64,000 nucleotides of DNA. It comes from Rhinopomastus cyanomelas. Lineage: Eukaryota; Chordata; Aves; Bucerotiformes; Rhinopomastidae. The stretch is from positions 1,309,383 to 1,373,382 of the forward strand of contig VXBP01002784.1 in NCBI GenBank assembly GCA_013400115.1. The letters are read 5' to 3'. Below the pieces are notes generated by a model, which saw only the letters and a list, made by a program, of their open reading frames with translations, was not told where the DNA came from and did not search any database. The translations under genes were made by a program, and so were the position numbers. Of this stretch, positions 23,346 through 35,853 are shown one piece after another (positions within the stretch are counted from its first letter, which is position 1; each line of letters begins with the position of its first letter).

Positions 23346-24775
23346 CTAAACAGTGAGTTTCTGTTTCACAGCATGTTTTGTGGAGTGCGCTCATCATGTC
23401 ATGGTTGGCTAAAAATGTGTTTCTAGATTAATGAAAACTAATTTAGCACCTCAGTCTACCATGATTGCACCTTCAGGTGGAGCTTACCTTGCTGTCTCAC
23501 AGTCATGCACAGAAGAGTGACTCAGTCACCTTGGTCACAACCCCCAAAGTTTTCCTATATAACACAATTTGGGGTTTTTCTACTGGGTGTATGACTGGAG
23601 GCCTGGAGGAAGAGGAATGCTTAGAGAAAGCTGATGTGCTAGTCTGCTGAAGTGACACACGGATAGATGAACATACACCAAGACCAAAAAAATGAAATTT
23701 TGAACTGTTATACCCAAACCTTAGAGAGGTATCCCAGCAGTGCCTGCACATAGCATTAGAAAGAAGAGCAAAATGCAGGGATCTTTCCTACTTGTCCTAG
23801 ATTTTCATGCAGGCACTTGTAAATACCTGCATCACTACATGCTCCCCTGTTGCTGCCTGTGTATCAGATGGATTATTGGAATGCCCTACCACTCCAAAGT
23901 CTCTCACCTTCCTAACTACTTCACCTGTAAGCTGCTTGGAGGAGTCCTTAAGACTTTTTATCAAATGAAATTAGCCCACTGGAACAGTGATAGTCAGCTG
24001 TGGCCCAGAGTCAGCTATTCCTGTATTTCTCTAACAGCCAGAGTCTCTGAAGAAAGCCTGGACACTAGTGTGTGGTGGGCTCTCTTCCATTTATATAAGT
24101 AGTTTCCCACCATGGAAACTTTGCTGCAGTCTGTAATATAATTATGCTTAACAATCCATTTCTAACTATCTTTTGTTGTTGTTTGTCTTAAAATAGTTTC
24201 TATTGAAACTCAGCAGAATGCCCTGATGTAGTATCTCTGTCTCTTCTCAGGGGTGACCCTGTAGAGTACATATTAATTGATCAGTTTCTGTGTTTTCTGC
24301 ATAAAAACATATTTCTCAGCAGAAGTGGTTCCCCCACAGCATGAAGACTGTCTGTAGCTGCACTCAAGTAATGATACCCATAAAATGTACCTCTTAGGAG
24401 ACACTTTCCTCACCCAGTGCTCTCTTACTTTTCCATGTCCTGTTTGGCCACACACATTTAGGTGGTCTGCCTTGGATACATACCTACATTTCTGTAGTAA
24501 CTATCTCCAAGTCACCACTTATCCCAAATCAGGTTTTTACTACATCTGCATTTAAATACCATGGAGCAGATCACTGGAGGTCAGAGCATCTACACAACCT
24601 TGAGTATCTCTCCAGCTGTCCTGGGATCACTGTAGTTACTCCTCAGTATTTGTGCAGTGGCTATAATCAACTACTTGTACTGCTATCATTCATTTTTTTT
24701 TCTGTCATTCACAGCAGTTTGAAGCTTTGATATGTTAAAAATACAGAGCAAGGGAATAGTCTTTTAATTATGTAG
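23346..24775. other. unique sequence, nothing recognised
   Basis: No gene is identified. The 120-codon frame at 23740-24102 (plus) is one of the longer non-repeat frames in the window. It has no recognisable motif and no coding neighbours. Confidence 0.45.
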
Positions 24776-24801
24776 CCCCCCCCCCCCCCCCCCCCCCCCC
24801 C
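24776..24801. repeat. homopolymer of 26 C
   Basis: An uninterrupted run of 26 C is followed by a pyrimidine tract (ttctttcttcccttctc). On the minus strand this is G26 preceded by a purine tract. It is the longest homopolymer in the window and is capable of G-quadruplex or i-motif structure. Its true length is uncertain, since such runs are error-prone in sequencing and assembly. Confidence 0.95.
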
Positions 24802-24959
24802 TTCTTTCTTCCCTTCTCAGTTCACGGTTCCCTCCGAGCCAGAAGAGGAAATGCAGAGTGTTGACAGCTTTCTGGAGTATAATGGCTGTGTGAAGCAATT
24901 TTAGGGACAAGGGAATGGACTCCACGTGTCTATGTATGTCCCAAACGGTACCGGTCCCC
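24802..24959. other. short unique spacer left of CR1
   Basis: No feature is recognised beyond the pyrimidine tract that follows the C run. The left edge of the adjacent CR1 is not sharply defined, and some of this spacer may be diverged CR1. Confidence 0.4.
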
Positions 24960-26260
24960 CTGCCCCAAGGCCAGCCCCTGTGCACGGAAGGGAGGCCTTG
25001 CTTAGCCGACCCATCTCTTCCTGGGACCATGTGACCCATCGCCTGGACGGCCAGAGGCTGTGGACGTTGCCTCCCTGGACTTGATTAAGGCCTCTGACAC
25101 TGTGTCCCACAGCATTCTCCTGGAGAAGCTGGTGAATCATGGCATAACCAAAGGTACTTTTCACTGGGTAGAAAATTGACTGAATGGCTGTGCCCGGAGA
25201 GTTGTGATTAATGGAGTGAAAAATCCGGTTGGAGGCCGGTCTGCAGTGGCGTCCCTGAGGGCTCAGTTCTGGGGCCGCTCTTGTTTAATGTCTTTATTGA
25301 TGACCTGGATGAGGGGATAGAGAGCACCCTCAGGAAGTTTGCGAACATCACCAAATTGTGTGGGGGTGTTGATCTGCTTGAGGGTAGGAAGGCTCCACAG
25401 GAAGAGGTGGACAGCTTGTGGTGACAGGCCAAGGCCTGTTGTATGAGGTACAACAAGGCCGAGCGCCGGGCCCTGCATTTTGGTCGCAACAACCCCCGGC
25501 AACACTACCGGTTTGGAAAGCTGCCTGGCAGAAAAGGACCTGGGGGTTTTGGTGGCCAGCCAGCTGAATGAGCCAGCAGTGTGCCCTGGTGGCCAAGAAG
25601 GCCAACAGTATCCTGGCTTGTATCAGGAATAGTGTGGCCAGCAGGAGTAGTGAACTAATTGAGGCCCTGTAATTGGCCCTTGTGAGGCCTCACCACAAGT
25701 ACTGTGTTCGTTTCTGGGCCCCTCGCTGTAAGGACGTTGGGATGCTGGAATGTGTCCAGAGGAGAGCTACTGAGCTTGTGAGTGGTTTAGAGAATGAGTC
25801 TTGTGAGGAGAGGCTGGGGGAGCTGGGTGTGTTTAGTTTGGAGGAGGCTGAGGGGAGACCTCGCTGCCCTCTACAACTACCTGCAAAAAGGTTATAGACA
25901 GGTTGACTTCTCTCAAGTGAGTAATGATAGAACCAGAGGAAAAGGTCTGAAGTTGTGGTGGGGAGGTTTAGATTAGATATTAGGAAGAAATTCTTTACAG
26001 AAAGAGTGGTCAGGCACTGGAACAGCCTGTCAAGGAAGGGATTGAGTCACCATTCCTGGAGATGTTTAAGTAGTGTGTAGACATGGGGCTTCAGGACCTG
26101 CTCTAGTGCCAGAGATTGTAGGAGGTTTATTTTGTGTTTTAACTGGTTGAGTGTGCTGGTGTTTGATCAGGGGTTGGGTGTGGTGGTGTTATTGTGTGTA
26201 CGGTTAGACTTGGTGATCTGGAAGGTCCTTTCTAGCCAGGAATATTCTGTGATTCTGTTG
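24960..26260 (+). mobile_element. CR1 LINE, 1.3 kb, RT domain to 3' tail
   Basis: This is the longest continuous CR1 copy in the window. It begins within the RT fingers region ('ggaggccttgcttagcc' corresponds to the conserved GRSCLTN segment), continues through the palm, the RT C-terminal region and the 3'UTR, and ends with 'aatattctgtgattctgttg'. The 3'UTR (about 26100-26200, T/G-rich) differs from the abundant subfamily, so it is a separate lineage. The C26 run lies about 160 bp upstream. Confidence 0.92.
25063..25900 (+). pseudogene. CR1 ORF2 reverse transcriptase remnant, inactive
   Basis: In frame from 25063 the translation reads DVASLDLIKASDTVSH, which is RT motif A. The first Asp (25078-25080) is kept, but a Ser (25093-25095) stands where the family has Phe. 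A stop replaces the Trp codon expected in a WVENWLNG-like segment (TGA at 25177-25179). Motif C, normally FADD, reads FANI at 25338-25349, so both catalytic aspartates are gone. Further downstream, past frame changes, the RT C-terminal region continues (EERLGELGVFSLEEAEG, about 25800-25850). The copy is clearly dead. Confidence 0.88.
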
Positions 26261-29029
26261 TTAAAATAAGGTGTATTTTATGCATAAAGAGCTTCTCTTT
26301 TTCACTGCATACTGCGATAGAGTGTTTTTAGGGTGCTATTAACCTCCAGGTCTGATGCAGACGTTTTTACCTGTATTTGTACGAGTAGCCAAAGGATACT
26401 CAGTAAGCAATATTAAATTCAGAGCCACTTGTGTGTGTGAATTCCACAAGTGCATCACACAATCTTGTTTTGCAGTTGTTGGCCTCTCTGTATTGCAGTT
26501 ATAGTGGTGCCTGTGCAGTCAACATCACCACCGTTAATTGGTTAAGGGCAGGGAGAAAGCTTAAAACAAGCAAAATATCTTAAAACAAAAACAAAACCTA
26601 AGAGGAATATCTGTTCTAAGCCTACCTCAGTCAACCCAGATACTGCAACATACATAACAAATAAAAATCATGTACTGTTCTGAGACCTCTACAACCTCAA
26701 ATTGTTATTCACAATTTATTTGCTTTTCTGACTGTTAATCAAGTCTTTATTGTTTGAATATATTTACTACATTTAATTTCCCTTTTTGCTGGGGCTATAG
26801 GAAAAAAGTGAACAGTTTTGGTGCTTTGCCTTCTCTTTTCTCTTCATTTTAGTGTGTGATGTAGCACATGCAAACGTGTGGAGGTGGATAAAGGAAACAG
26901 TTACGTGCAATTCTTAACAGAAGTTGAGTGGATGAAGCGTTTTTTCTTTTCCATTTTAGCTGCAGTCACACCTCTTCATCATTTTCTCCCTCTTCTTGTC
27001 TGTGTTGCTGTTACTCTCCTTAAGCTTGTTTCTTGTTCTCTTTACCTATTTTATTCTCTTCTTTCACAGTCCCATATTCCTCAAGGTGAAAGACTGACAC
27101 ACTAAACCAATGTGCCATTTCATTCCCTGATTTTTATGAATCTCTTAATTTTGTGCTCTGAGTGCAGGTGCTGTTTTCTGATGAGGTGAAGAATTGCTAC
27201 AGGAAAATATAGTTAGTGGTGATTAATACCCAGTGAAAAATAAAATGGGAGAGAGTTGAGAATGCAAATAATGAGCAGGATCACAAAACCAGGGAATGAA
27301 GTGGTCCATTGATTTTACTGTATCACCCTTTTGTTTTCAGAAATTCAGCCTTTAAATCTGAGTTCAGGTTGCAAATAATAGTGGGTTTGATTTAATCCTA
27401 CTGCTGTTAGTCCCTGTATCGTCGCCAGGCTGTAATCAGGTGTGGGTGATGGTTTGTGTTCACAAGAAACAGTAGTGTGTCAGGTAGAGGCTGGGATGTA
27501 GAGGAGCATCTCCTGCCACATACAGTGAAATATTTGCTTGCTGAATTGCATTGGGTTTTTTACTTCACTCCTCTCCTCTGTCTTATGACTTTAGTTCCTG
27601 ACTTCCACTGGGCCCATGTTTCCTTTCCAGTGTTTGTCAACATTTAAAGACAATCAGTTACATTCTGTCCTTGTACTAGGCAGAACTCCAGCAAATACAC
27701 AGCACTAAGAATTACGGAGGTAGAATGTTTATCAGCAGTAAACATGAGACAGCTACTGTTTCACACAATGTTACTTGTTGGTAACTTCTCTTTGTACACA
27801 AAGAGAGAAGCAAATCAGACTGGTGTGGTTCCCACGTTTCTTCAGTCACTTCAGAATAAGAACAAAACAGTAAAACAAAGTGGAGAAAACGTAGTAAGAA
27901 TAACTGCTCCCTCTGCCCCCCCAGCTGCTAACCCTGATATCTCTGTGATCTCCATTTGAATTTAAACTGAATTTTGGAGAAGTGATTTCAGGCTAAAACT
28001 CATAGTGATAGAATAGCAGAGTTTGCAAAGGCAGGAAAGCTGCAGGTTGACTGCTTCACCTGCTTTTTGTTGCATCAAGAAGTTTCAAAGAATTCCCTTT
28101 CCTTGGCTCTACAATGTCAGGCTTTAAAATATTCAGGTTGGCTTTGTTGTTTGTCACATAAAAAGTTAATAATATTAAAAGTATTACCCTGTTTATTTTA
28201 AAAAACTATTTTCTTCACTTTTAATTAAAAGTTATAATTCACCCCCTTTTGACCAAGTTATCTTAAATCTTAATCTTATTGGTAAATGGGTATTGGGCCA
28301 GATTCAGGGAGAAATACAATCCTTGCTTAATGCAAACAGTAAAAACATCAGCGTTTCCAGAGATATGGTTCAGTTCAATTCATGTGTTGTACTAACTCTG
28401 CCTTTTAATTAGAAATATTCTTCTATTTATGCAAGAATACCAGGGAAAAAGGGCATTGTCTTCCTCATTATGTATTCCATGTGAATCTCAAATGGACAAA
28501 ACCGAGTATAATATGATGACTGGTTTGTTATTAAAGCACTTTAATGAGGTTAATGCATCCCTAAGAATAGTTTTCAAAATAAGTTTTTGTAGTTTTGAAG
28601 GTATGCTCTCCTCTACTATAGTAATAAAGAATTTCCTGGTGGGGAAATAGCCAACCTTTTAATTTTGGCATGTGGTGTTTTCCTTTATTTTCCATTTATA
28701 AAAAGCCAACCAAATGTAGGGTTCAAGATGCTTTATAAAAGTCATTCTCCTTACATTCTGGTTAAAAGCTGTCTTATTGTGCTCCATCCAAGGAAAAAAT
28801 GGAAGAAATACTGACTTCATATGCAAAACACTGAGTGAGGAGTGAAAATAATGTATAGAATGTAGAGGACAATTTACGCTTTGTTAAAATCTAGGCCTGT
28901 GCAATTTTTTTTCCTGTTATGACTTTTCATCAAAGGAGATCTGAAGCTACGCTGCAAGTCGTAAGGTATCCAGAAGAAAAGAAAGAAAATCTCTGGCTGA
29001 ATGCACGACTGCAGCAAGTAGAACCTTAT

Positions 29030-29340
29030 CTTTATGCATTACTTTGATTTCAAATTATTTTTAGCATGGCTTTTATTGTACTCATTGTTACATACATAAA
29101 TCTTTAAAGTAATACATTTTTTAAGAAATGGTCATAAAAATTTACAGCCAGTAACTTTTACCCTGTCCCTTACAATGATATTCTACTAAAACCATTAAAT
29201 GATTCTCATTAATGTCCTTTAAATGATTGTGTAATGACCCACGATCGCTTGTAAGTGAACAACCATTAAAGAATTACCAGTTCTTAGCATGCTTTTAAGT
29301 ACAGTTTAAATACATGGGAGGTAACATCTAATGCATTAGA
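29030..29340. other. candidate conserved non-coding element
   Basis: This very AT-rich block contains the decamer 'ttaaatgatt' twice (29195-29204 and 29219-29228, offset 24 bp) with 'tcattaatg' between them and 'tgtgtaatgac' after, so homeodomain-type cores are regularly spaced. No repeat family is recognised. Confidence 0.25.
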
Positions 29341-30127
29341 AAAAGTATTGAACTTGAAATTGTAGAAACACGATTGCTGTGGAGGAAGGAGTAGGTGGGA
29401 AGCCTCCCTGGCACTGGCTGTAGCCACGAGAGAACACGCTGCAATGACAGCATTTCTTCTGGCACACAGTCAGGGATTTTCAGAAATGCCTCTGGATTTA
29501 TTTGTTTTCTAGAATCACTTGGATTTGCAAGCTTAGTGTTGTTTTGCTGCTGTTCCATCCACAAGCTTTCTTTCTGAACTTCACTTCTTGTACTGCGGGG
29601 GTAGAACACGTGGAAGTGCACCTAATGATGCCAAGACTTTGTTTCCTTGCTAATTTGATTCTCTTATGCCTGCAATAACGATACTTTCGTTCAGCCTCAT
29701 AACCTTAAAATTTTATCTGACCAAAATCAATTTCTGCTTCTCCTAAGTGAGATTATTAGGAAGCGAAACCCTCATTATCCAACGTTTCAGTGGTTTTAGA
29801 TCCTTTGTAAACCAGCCTTTATCTGAAATGGGTTGCTTTTGTAACCCAAGTGCTTTTCTTTGGGGCAAATGGGCAAATTTGTGTTTGAATTCTCAAGGCT
29901 GCAATGAAGAGAATCGCAGAACGTGGGGAAGTAAGCATGTCTTCAATTTATGTAAAGTTGCATACGTATATTCATATTTATGTTTTTATTCTCTATTGCT
30001 GGCTAGTTTCTTGTTGCCTTCACATACAATTGATTTAATTTCAGATTGATTGTTCCAACAGGGGTTTGAATCTAGACCTTAAACACCCTGGTGTCTAAAC
30101 TACAAAGATATAGGTTTGTTTTAAGGC

Positions 30128-30162
30128 TTTCTCTCTATCTCTCACTCTCGCTCTCTGTTTCT
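30128..30162. repeat. imperfect CT-rich microsatellite
   Basis: An interrupted CT repeat (tttctctctatctctcactc followed by tcgctctctgtttct). It is short and degenerate. Confidence 0.85.
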
Positions 30163-30621
30163 GGCCTCAACACAAATTTCACTGAAGTAGTGTGTGAAAT
30201 ATTTCAGTTCTATGAAATTTCATCTAATCAAAATGTTCTAGCTGCCCACTGCTGAGAGCATCTGACCACTAGTTTCCAAGGCAGCAGGCAGCTTAAGATC
30301 ACACTGGCCTTTACTGAATGCTTGGATATACAAATGTCAGTAACAGGAACAAATACTTTCCGTCATGTTAAGTTTGCTAAGAGCTGGATCCCTTCTCCTT
30401 ATCGCTGCAGTCTACAAATCTACCATCTTTCTCTCTGAGTAAATGCACCAGTTATAGTTGCTGTACCAGAAAAACACAATATAAAAAAGTTGTCCTCTTC
30501 ATATATGAGACAAAATAGAGTAATGGTGGTTTTTTTCCTTTTTCCAAACTGAATTATGGTCACTGATCCTTAGCTCCACCTTCATGGAGCAGCCATATGC
30601 AGAGTTTTGTAGTGAGCTTGT

Positions 30622-30685
30622 TAGGATTATTTGTTGGACTTTATGATCTCGAAGGCCTTTTCCAACCAGAATGGTTCTATGATTT
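30622..30685 (+). mobile_element. CR1 LINE 3' tail remnant
   Basis: 'ttggactttatgatctcgaa' then 'ggccttttccaaccagaatg' and 'gttctatgattta' form a CR1 3' terminus of an older subfamily in sense orientation. Only about 64 bp remain. Confidence 0.82.
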
Positions 30686-31720
30686 ATCCCATCTATCAGT
30701 ACAGACAACTTGGATGTTTTTACAGCATCATTCCGTGGGGTAGCACACTGTCTGTGCATCCAGCAGCAGGGCAGCTAGTCTACTATCAAACAGATCCCAG
30801 GTAAGATGCAGATATGAAGACACCTCAAAAAGTGTGAAGAGAGCCCAGGCTGGGCCAACAAACTGTCTAGAATGAAGACTGTGCCAGTAGAGTTGTAAAT
30901 GAGCAGTCAAGGTTATCCAGGCTTCCCAATCTTTGGTGAGAAGCAATTCACTCATTACTTCTGAGGGCTCTGAGCACAGGAGAGGGTTTTTAAAATAGCC
31001 AAGACAGGATAAAATATGTTTAGGGTATGCTGTATGAAGGAAGATTGGTGGAGGATGGTGCAAGAGACAGCCAGATGCTGTTTCTGAAATAGGAGAAGGT
31101 AGATTTGGAGGGGAAGGGGTAAAGGAGAACATGTATTACCAGGAAGCTGACAGGACTGCAACATGTCATACCACCTGGGCTTGCAGTCAAAATACTTCAC
31201 CTGGCAAGTCAAGAGCAGGAGCAGAAAATTATTAGTGTGCAATGAAGCTGTTCTCAGAGTGGCATTTTCTGAGCTCTGCTGCAGAGGATGTGACAAAGGT
31301 GCAGGGCAAAGGAGGCGTTCATGTCCAAGCCCAAACAGAGAGAGTGAGTGAGTTTTTGGACTTTTGATTCAGGGGACTCTGTTTCCCCCCTTGTTTTTCC
31401 TCAAGTCAAGTATGAATCAGAAGTACTGTGTGCATTGCTTAACCTTCAAACAAATAGATTTCTCATTGTTACACAGGCAGGGCTACTAAAAAGGGCAGTA
31501 AATACCGGTCCTGTTTTGAGGGGTGTTTGCTTGCCTAAAGATCTTGCGACTGTTTTGTGGACTAGAATATATGATGTAAGGATGTAAACACATATGAAGA
31601 CTGCTGTGGTGTGTGATACTTTTGTAAAACTAGCCCTTTAGTTACGTCTAAATAGTATAGGGGTGTCTGAACTCATTCTAAAGGAAGTGGTCTTGCTACC
31701 AGAAACAACTTTAGGCTTAC
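30686..31720. other. unique sequence with overlapping minus-strand open frames
   Basis: Two minus-strand frames overlap here (30728-31132, 134 codons; 30955-31296, 113 codons). They are in different frames, are leucine/serine/proline-rich and have no recognisable domain. Such lengths occur by chance in a window of this size. Confidence 0.45.
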
Positions 31721-31831
31721 GGTGCTCTGAGCAATCTGTTCCAGTTAGAGATGTCCCTGCTTGTTGTAGAGGGGCTGGTCTAGATGATCTCTAGAGGTTC
31801 CTTCAAACCCAATATATTCTGTGAGTCTATG
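31721..31831 (+). mobile_element. CR1 LINE 3' tail, sense
   Basis: 'gctctgagcaatctgttcca' is followed by 'agagatgtccctgcttgttg', 'gaggggctggtctagatgat' and 'ttccttcaaacccaatatat', ending 'tctgtgagtctatg'. It is closely related to the tail of the copy at 192-712 and belongs to the same subfamily. Confidence 0.92.
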
Positions 31832-32884
31832 TTTGTGTGTGTGTTGGGTTGTGGTGCTGTAACTAGACTGCACATGGCCTTCAGAGTAGGTCCTTCAGAG
31901 CTACCCGTATGGCACTGCACGATGTTACGTGTCTGCGTCACTGTGGCTATTTTGAAGCAGCAGCACTTGGCGCTTCCAACACACCCTATTATTTGTGTTG
32001 CAAAGAAGAAAAAGGAAGTTTTAAAAGAGAAAAGCTAAAAAGTGTGGATATCTGGATTTGATGGGAACAGTAGTGCTCTAAAATATGTATTTTTTTTTCC
32101 TTTTATTTGACCACAGTGAATTGGTACCTGAAGGAAGACAATTTTATTTGTTTAAGGGTGCCTGTGATTAACGCAGTTCTAGTATTTCCGAGGTCTATGT
32201 ACTGCATACTGAAAATAGGCTCTTTGCCAAATGGGAATTGAAACACACATACATATTACACTATTTGCCTTAGAAGAAATTAATTTTCAGCCAGGAGCAG
32301 TTAGGATTATTTAATATTTATCTTTAACTGCAGGAAGATGAATCTATTATTTTATATTGTTACTTTACGTGTGGTGTTCATCCAGCTTTTTCTATAGGAG
32401 GTGCTGGTGGACTCTATACCACATCAAGGTTAAAGAGTCTCCAGTTGTTAAACTCCTCCAGCTAGAGCTTCTGCAAGCACATCATCACATAGCCCATCTT
32501 TTTCCTTGTGCTCAGGAGACGTTTGAGATTTATCACGAAGGCGTGTAAGGAGAATTGGGAAGTGATTCTCTTTTCAAGTTGCTTTGGAACTTCCCAATAT
32601 TTGGAAGTTAGAACATTGTTACAGCATTAAAATTAAGGAAAGAAAATGGAACAGCATTGTATGTCCAAGCTGACTGATTTAGTGCAGCTGGTGGAATGGG
32701 CTGCAGTGTCACAAAGCGCCATGTCGATGGAGACTGTTAAATATCCTGCACTCTCAGCAAACTTGACTATGGCCATAGTGAGAGATGCTAAAATGTCATT
32801 TCATGGATCACATTATGAGCTGCTTACAATGAATATTTTGTCCATGGTTTATTACTTTTTTGATAAATTGTAACTTCCTGAACA

Positions 32885-33125
32885 GGAAATTTGGTTAGCT
32901 TCTCTCTAGTGTTATTTAAATATTTTTAAATAACTGATTTTGCCCCGAAGAATCATTTAGTGGCAGCCTGTAAGCATGTGGTACTAATTTAAATTACTGC
33001 AGCAATGGCACATCTCCTTCCTGAAATTAATAAACACAGTTTATAAGGAATGTGAATTTAAAACTAATAATTTAATACTTTGAGTTTCAGTCAAATTAAT
33101 TACATAATTAAACTTGTGAAGTTTA
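32885..33125. other. candidate conserved non-coding element with AT palindrome
   Basis: The block has many ATTA/TAAT cores (tactaatttaaattactgc, aaattaataaacac, tcaaattaattacataatta). It includes a perfect 10-bp inverted repeat, 'gttatttaaa' at 32911-32920 against 'tttaaataac' at 32925-32934, with a 4-nt loop. No transposon signature is seen. Confidence 0.25.
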
Positions 33126-35810
33126 GCTTCACCAAAAGAAGGGGGCAACACCAAAGCTCTGTTCTGAAGGAACTGCACTACTAGAAAACACTGAGGGAAC
33201 TTCTGAAGAATTTATTCTAGTGACAATTTCTGAGTAGTCGAGAGGCAGTTGTGTGGGACCCCCTTAAATTTAGCAGAGGGATGTTTACCTACAGAGAAGG
33301 AAAGTGCAGTGTGTTAAATTGGACATAACGTGGCTCCACCAGGTGTGACGGCGTAGTGGCAGAGACTGGCGAGGATGAGACTTGGGTGATTTCAGATTAA
33401 TCCTGTGTTTGCAAGATCTTTTGGTTTGGAAGACAGTTTTCTTCTTCTTTGTGTTTTTTTTTTTTAACTTCCCAGATCCTCAGGGTTTAATTCATTAGCC
33501 AACTTTAGAGTATTCATCTAGTGTCGAAGCTTTTTTCTCATGTCCCAAAGCGGGTCCCAGCTTGTCTGCCTCACTTGTCTACCCATGGCTTCCTATACAG
33601 TGTGAAAAGCAGTGCAGTAAGAAGCAGTGACTGAAGGTTGTAAAAAATTGTATGGGATTTTCTTCTGTTTTCCTGGAGATTTCGAATATCTGCTGTTCAG
33701 GAAGTTGCAGAAAACTATATTCTGTTATGAATATGACTTTCATTTCCTGCTGGATTCTTCAGGGCTGAGTCCTGCGCTTTGGGGAATTCTTTTTGTCAGT
33801 TGTCTGAGCTGTTCTCTCCAGTCACCGCTGTTTTTTCCAAGGGCAAACAGGATGCTGTTTCCTGTTAGATTGTGCCTGCTCTGAAAAATCCAGATTCTGA
33901 ACTAAGAATGCTGAATTGCTTCACCAGTTTGTCTTCTAGTGACTCAGACGCCAAAGCTACCAGCTGAGCTATGGAGCTAGCTGGTGCCGTTGCCTTTTGG
34001 CGTGTGAATTTGGGCACGAGGAGTTGAGTGAAAAGTGCCAAGCTGCCAGTGTTGTGTTTGAGTAAAAGGCATCATGTTTTAATCTGCTCAACAGGTATGG
34101 CTCATGCTTTCCATACCACTTTGGGTAGGTAAAAAAGATGATGAGAAGGAAAAGCAGAAAAACATATCAGTTAGTCTATTGGAATTTTTTTACTTCCAGA
34201 CCCATTGTTTGGTCCTACAGAAGGAAAGTCAGAAATACTAATGAAAAAATCAAATATAGAAGGTTGCAGCGTTTAGTAATACAAGTTTTTATCTTGACTC
34301 ATAGGACCACACAGTATGTGCTGTGATCCATTCAAAATAAGCAAACTGTGGCTCATGTAATGCTATGAAATACACTGTTCTTCAACAGTTTGCTCATTTT
34401 ACTATTCTGGCAATATTTATGTTTTTTAAAACCACATAGAACTATATATTGAATTTGGGTATTTTCCCCAAACCCTTTTCTGCAAATATGTGATGTTTTA
34501 TGTGAGTTTCTTCGACCAATATTAAGTTATCACTAGATGGTGCATTTCATGCTGTGGACTTAAAAAATACAAACCCTCAAAACTGTGGAGCCCTTCACTT
34601 TATGGTGACACCGAGTGACTAAAATGTAAATAATCATAAAATAACAGATATTTATATGAATAATAATAAACTGTCACCTATTTCATATTTACATGTTAAA
34701 GAAACTTTACTGGAAATTCATGATGCTCACTAGGTGTACAGAAATACAGGTAAAATGTTTGCAAAGTGGTAAATCCATAAAGATAATTTGTCCAAAATGA
34801 AGTATTGATAAATGAGAAAGTTGTTAGTAGTTTTTTGTGGCTGTTTGAGATGTTTTAAGTGATATGTACACAGGGTGTCTCTGGTTTTTAGCTCTGACAC
34901 AACAGATTGAGTGAAGGAAAGAAAGGCTTTTTACAGAATGTCTCTAAGCCTGACTGAGTCATATATATGACTTCACAGCTATTTGGCTATTTCAGACTTG
35001 AAATAATCTTCCCATTGCTGTATAACTGGCACTAATCAGGGCCTTAAAATAATTAAGGAGAATTGCTATTTAGTGTTGTCTTTCCAGTGAAACACACGCT
35101 TGGAGAGAGAGTGGTGTCACTTTTTGAGGAAAGGAGAACTTCTTCCTAATATGGTAATGAAAAAACCTTCCAGAAAAGAAAGAAAAAGAAAACTTTAAAA
35201 AAAGGAAAAATTAGAGGAAGGAAAGGAAAATATTCATTTGACACCTTACAATAAAATCAGAGTCACTGTATTTTATCATAATTCTTGGCGTGCTAGCCAA
35301 GTGAACGGCTTCTAAGTGACTGACATACAACACTTTTCCTTTTTAATAATACAGTGTTGGATTTAATTCTGCATGGTTTTTTTTCTTATGGTTTAACTTA
35401 AACATACTCTGAAATAAAATGGAAAGATTTTGTTGTAATAAACACATGCAGGTAAAATATTTAGACCTTTTCAATTAAATCCTGGACAACAAATGTCTGA
35501 CCAGAAGTCCAAAGTTTCTTAAATTTGGAGATTCAGGACGCTGCAGGTTGTGGTGGTTTTCTGTACCTTTGATTGATTTGTATGATGATAGTAATTTCCA
35601 GAGAAACAGTTGGAAATACAGTATCAATGCTCTTTGGTTTGACAATTGTGTAAGTTTTAAATAATGATTGGAGCTTTGCCCTGTTAGAGTAGAAGAAGGT
35701 GAGAAGGGCTCAGCTAAGCCTAACAGAAGGTGTTGAATGTGGAAATAGATTCCCACTGAAATGCTCAGTTTACAAGTCAGTATCATGCCATGTGTAGATA
35801 GTATTATTTT

Positions 35811-35853
35811 CTATATATGTAAATATATTTTGTTTATATATATAAAATAAAAC
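35811..35853. repeat. interrupted TA-rich tract
   Basis: 'ctatatatgtaaatatattt' followed by 'tgtttatatatataaaataa' is low-complexity TA-rich DNA, not a clean microsatellite. Confidence 0.75.

Larger units (their letters stand above)
26261..30621. other. 4.4 kb AT-rich unique sequence
   Basis: No gene or CR1 is recognised. The stretch is AT-rich, with a CT-rich low-complexity tract at 30128-30162 and a TAAT-rich block at 29030-29340, both listed separately. Open frames up to 100 codons (29747-30049, plus) show no known domain. Confidence 0.5.

Noticed and set aside
23740..24102. 120-codon plus-strand frame
   Set aside because: No recognisable domain, no splice or promoter context, and length within chance expectation.
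26428..26454. 8-bp inverted repeat cacttgtg / cacaagtg
   Set aside because: Short arms, an 11-nt loop and a TG-rich loop; expected by chance.
30058..30100. B-box-like 'ggtttgaatc' as a tRNA or tRNA-derived SINE
   Set aside because: No A box at the right distance, no cloverleaf and no SINE body were visible.
30728..31296. Overlapping minus-strand frames of 134 and 113 codons as a possible gene
   Set aside because: The frames are in different phases, low in charged residues and rich in Leu, Ser and Pro, with no domain. Several frames of this length are expected by chance in 64 kb.
35284..35300. TTGGC-N6-GCCAA palindrome as an NFI site
   Set aside because: NFI consensus spacing is 5, here it is 6, and a 5-6 bp palindrome is common by chance.
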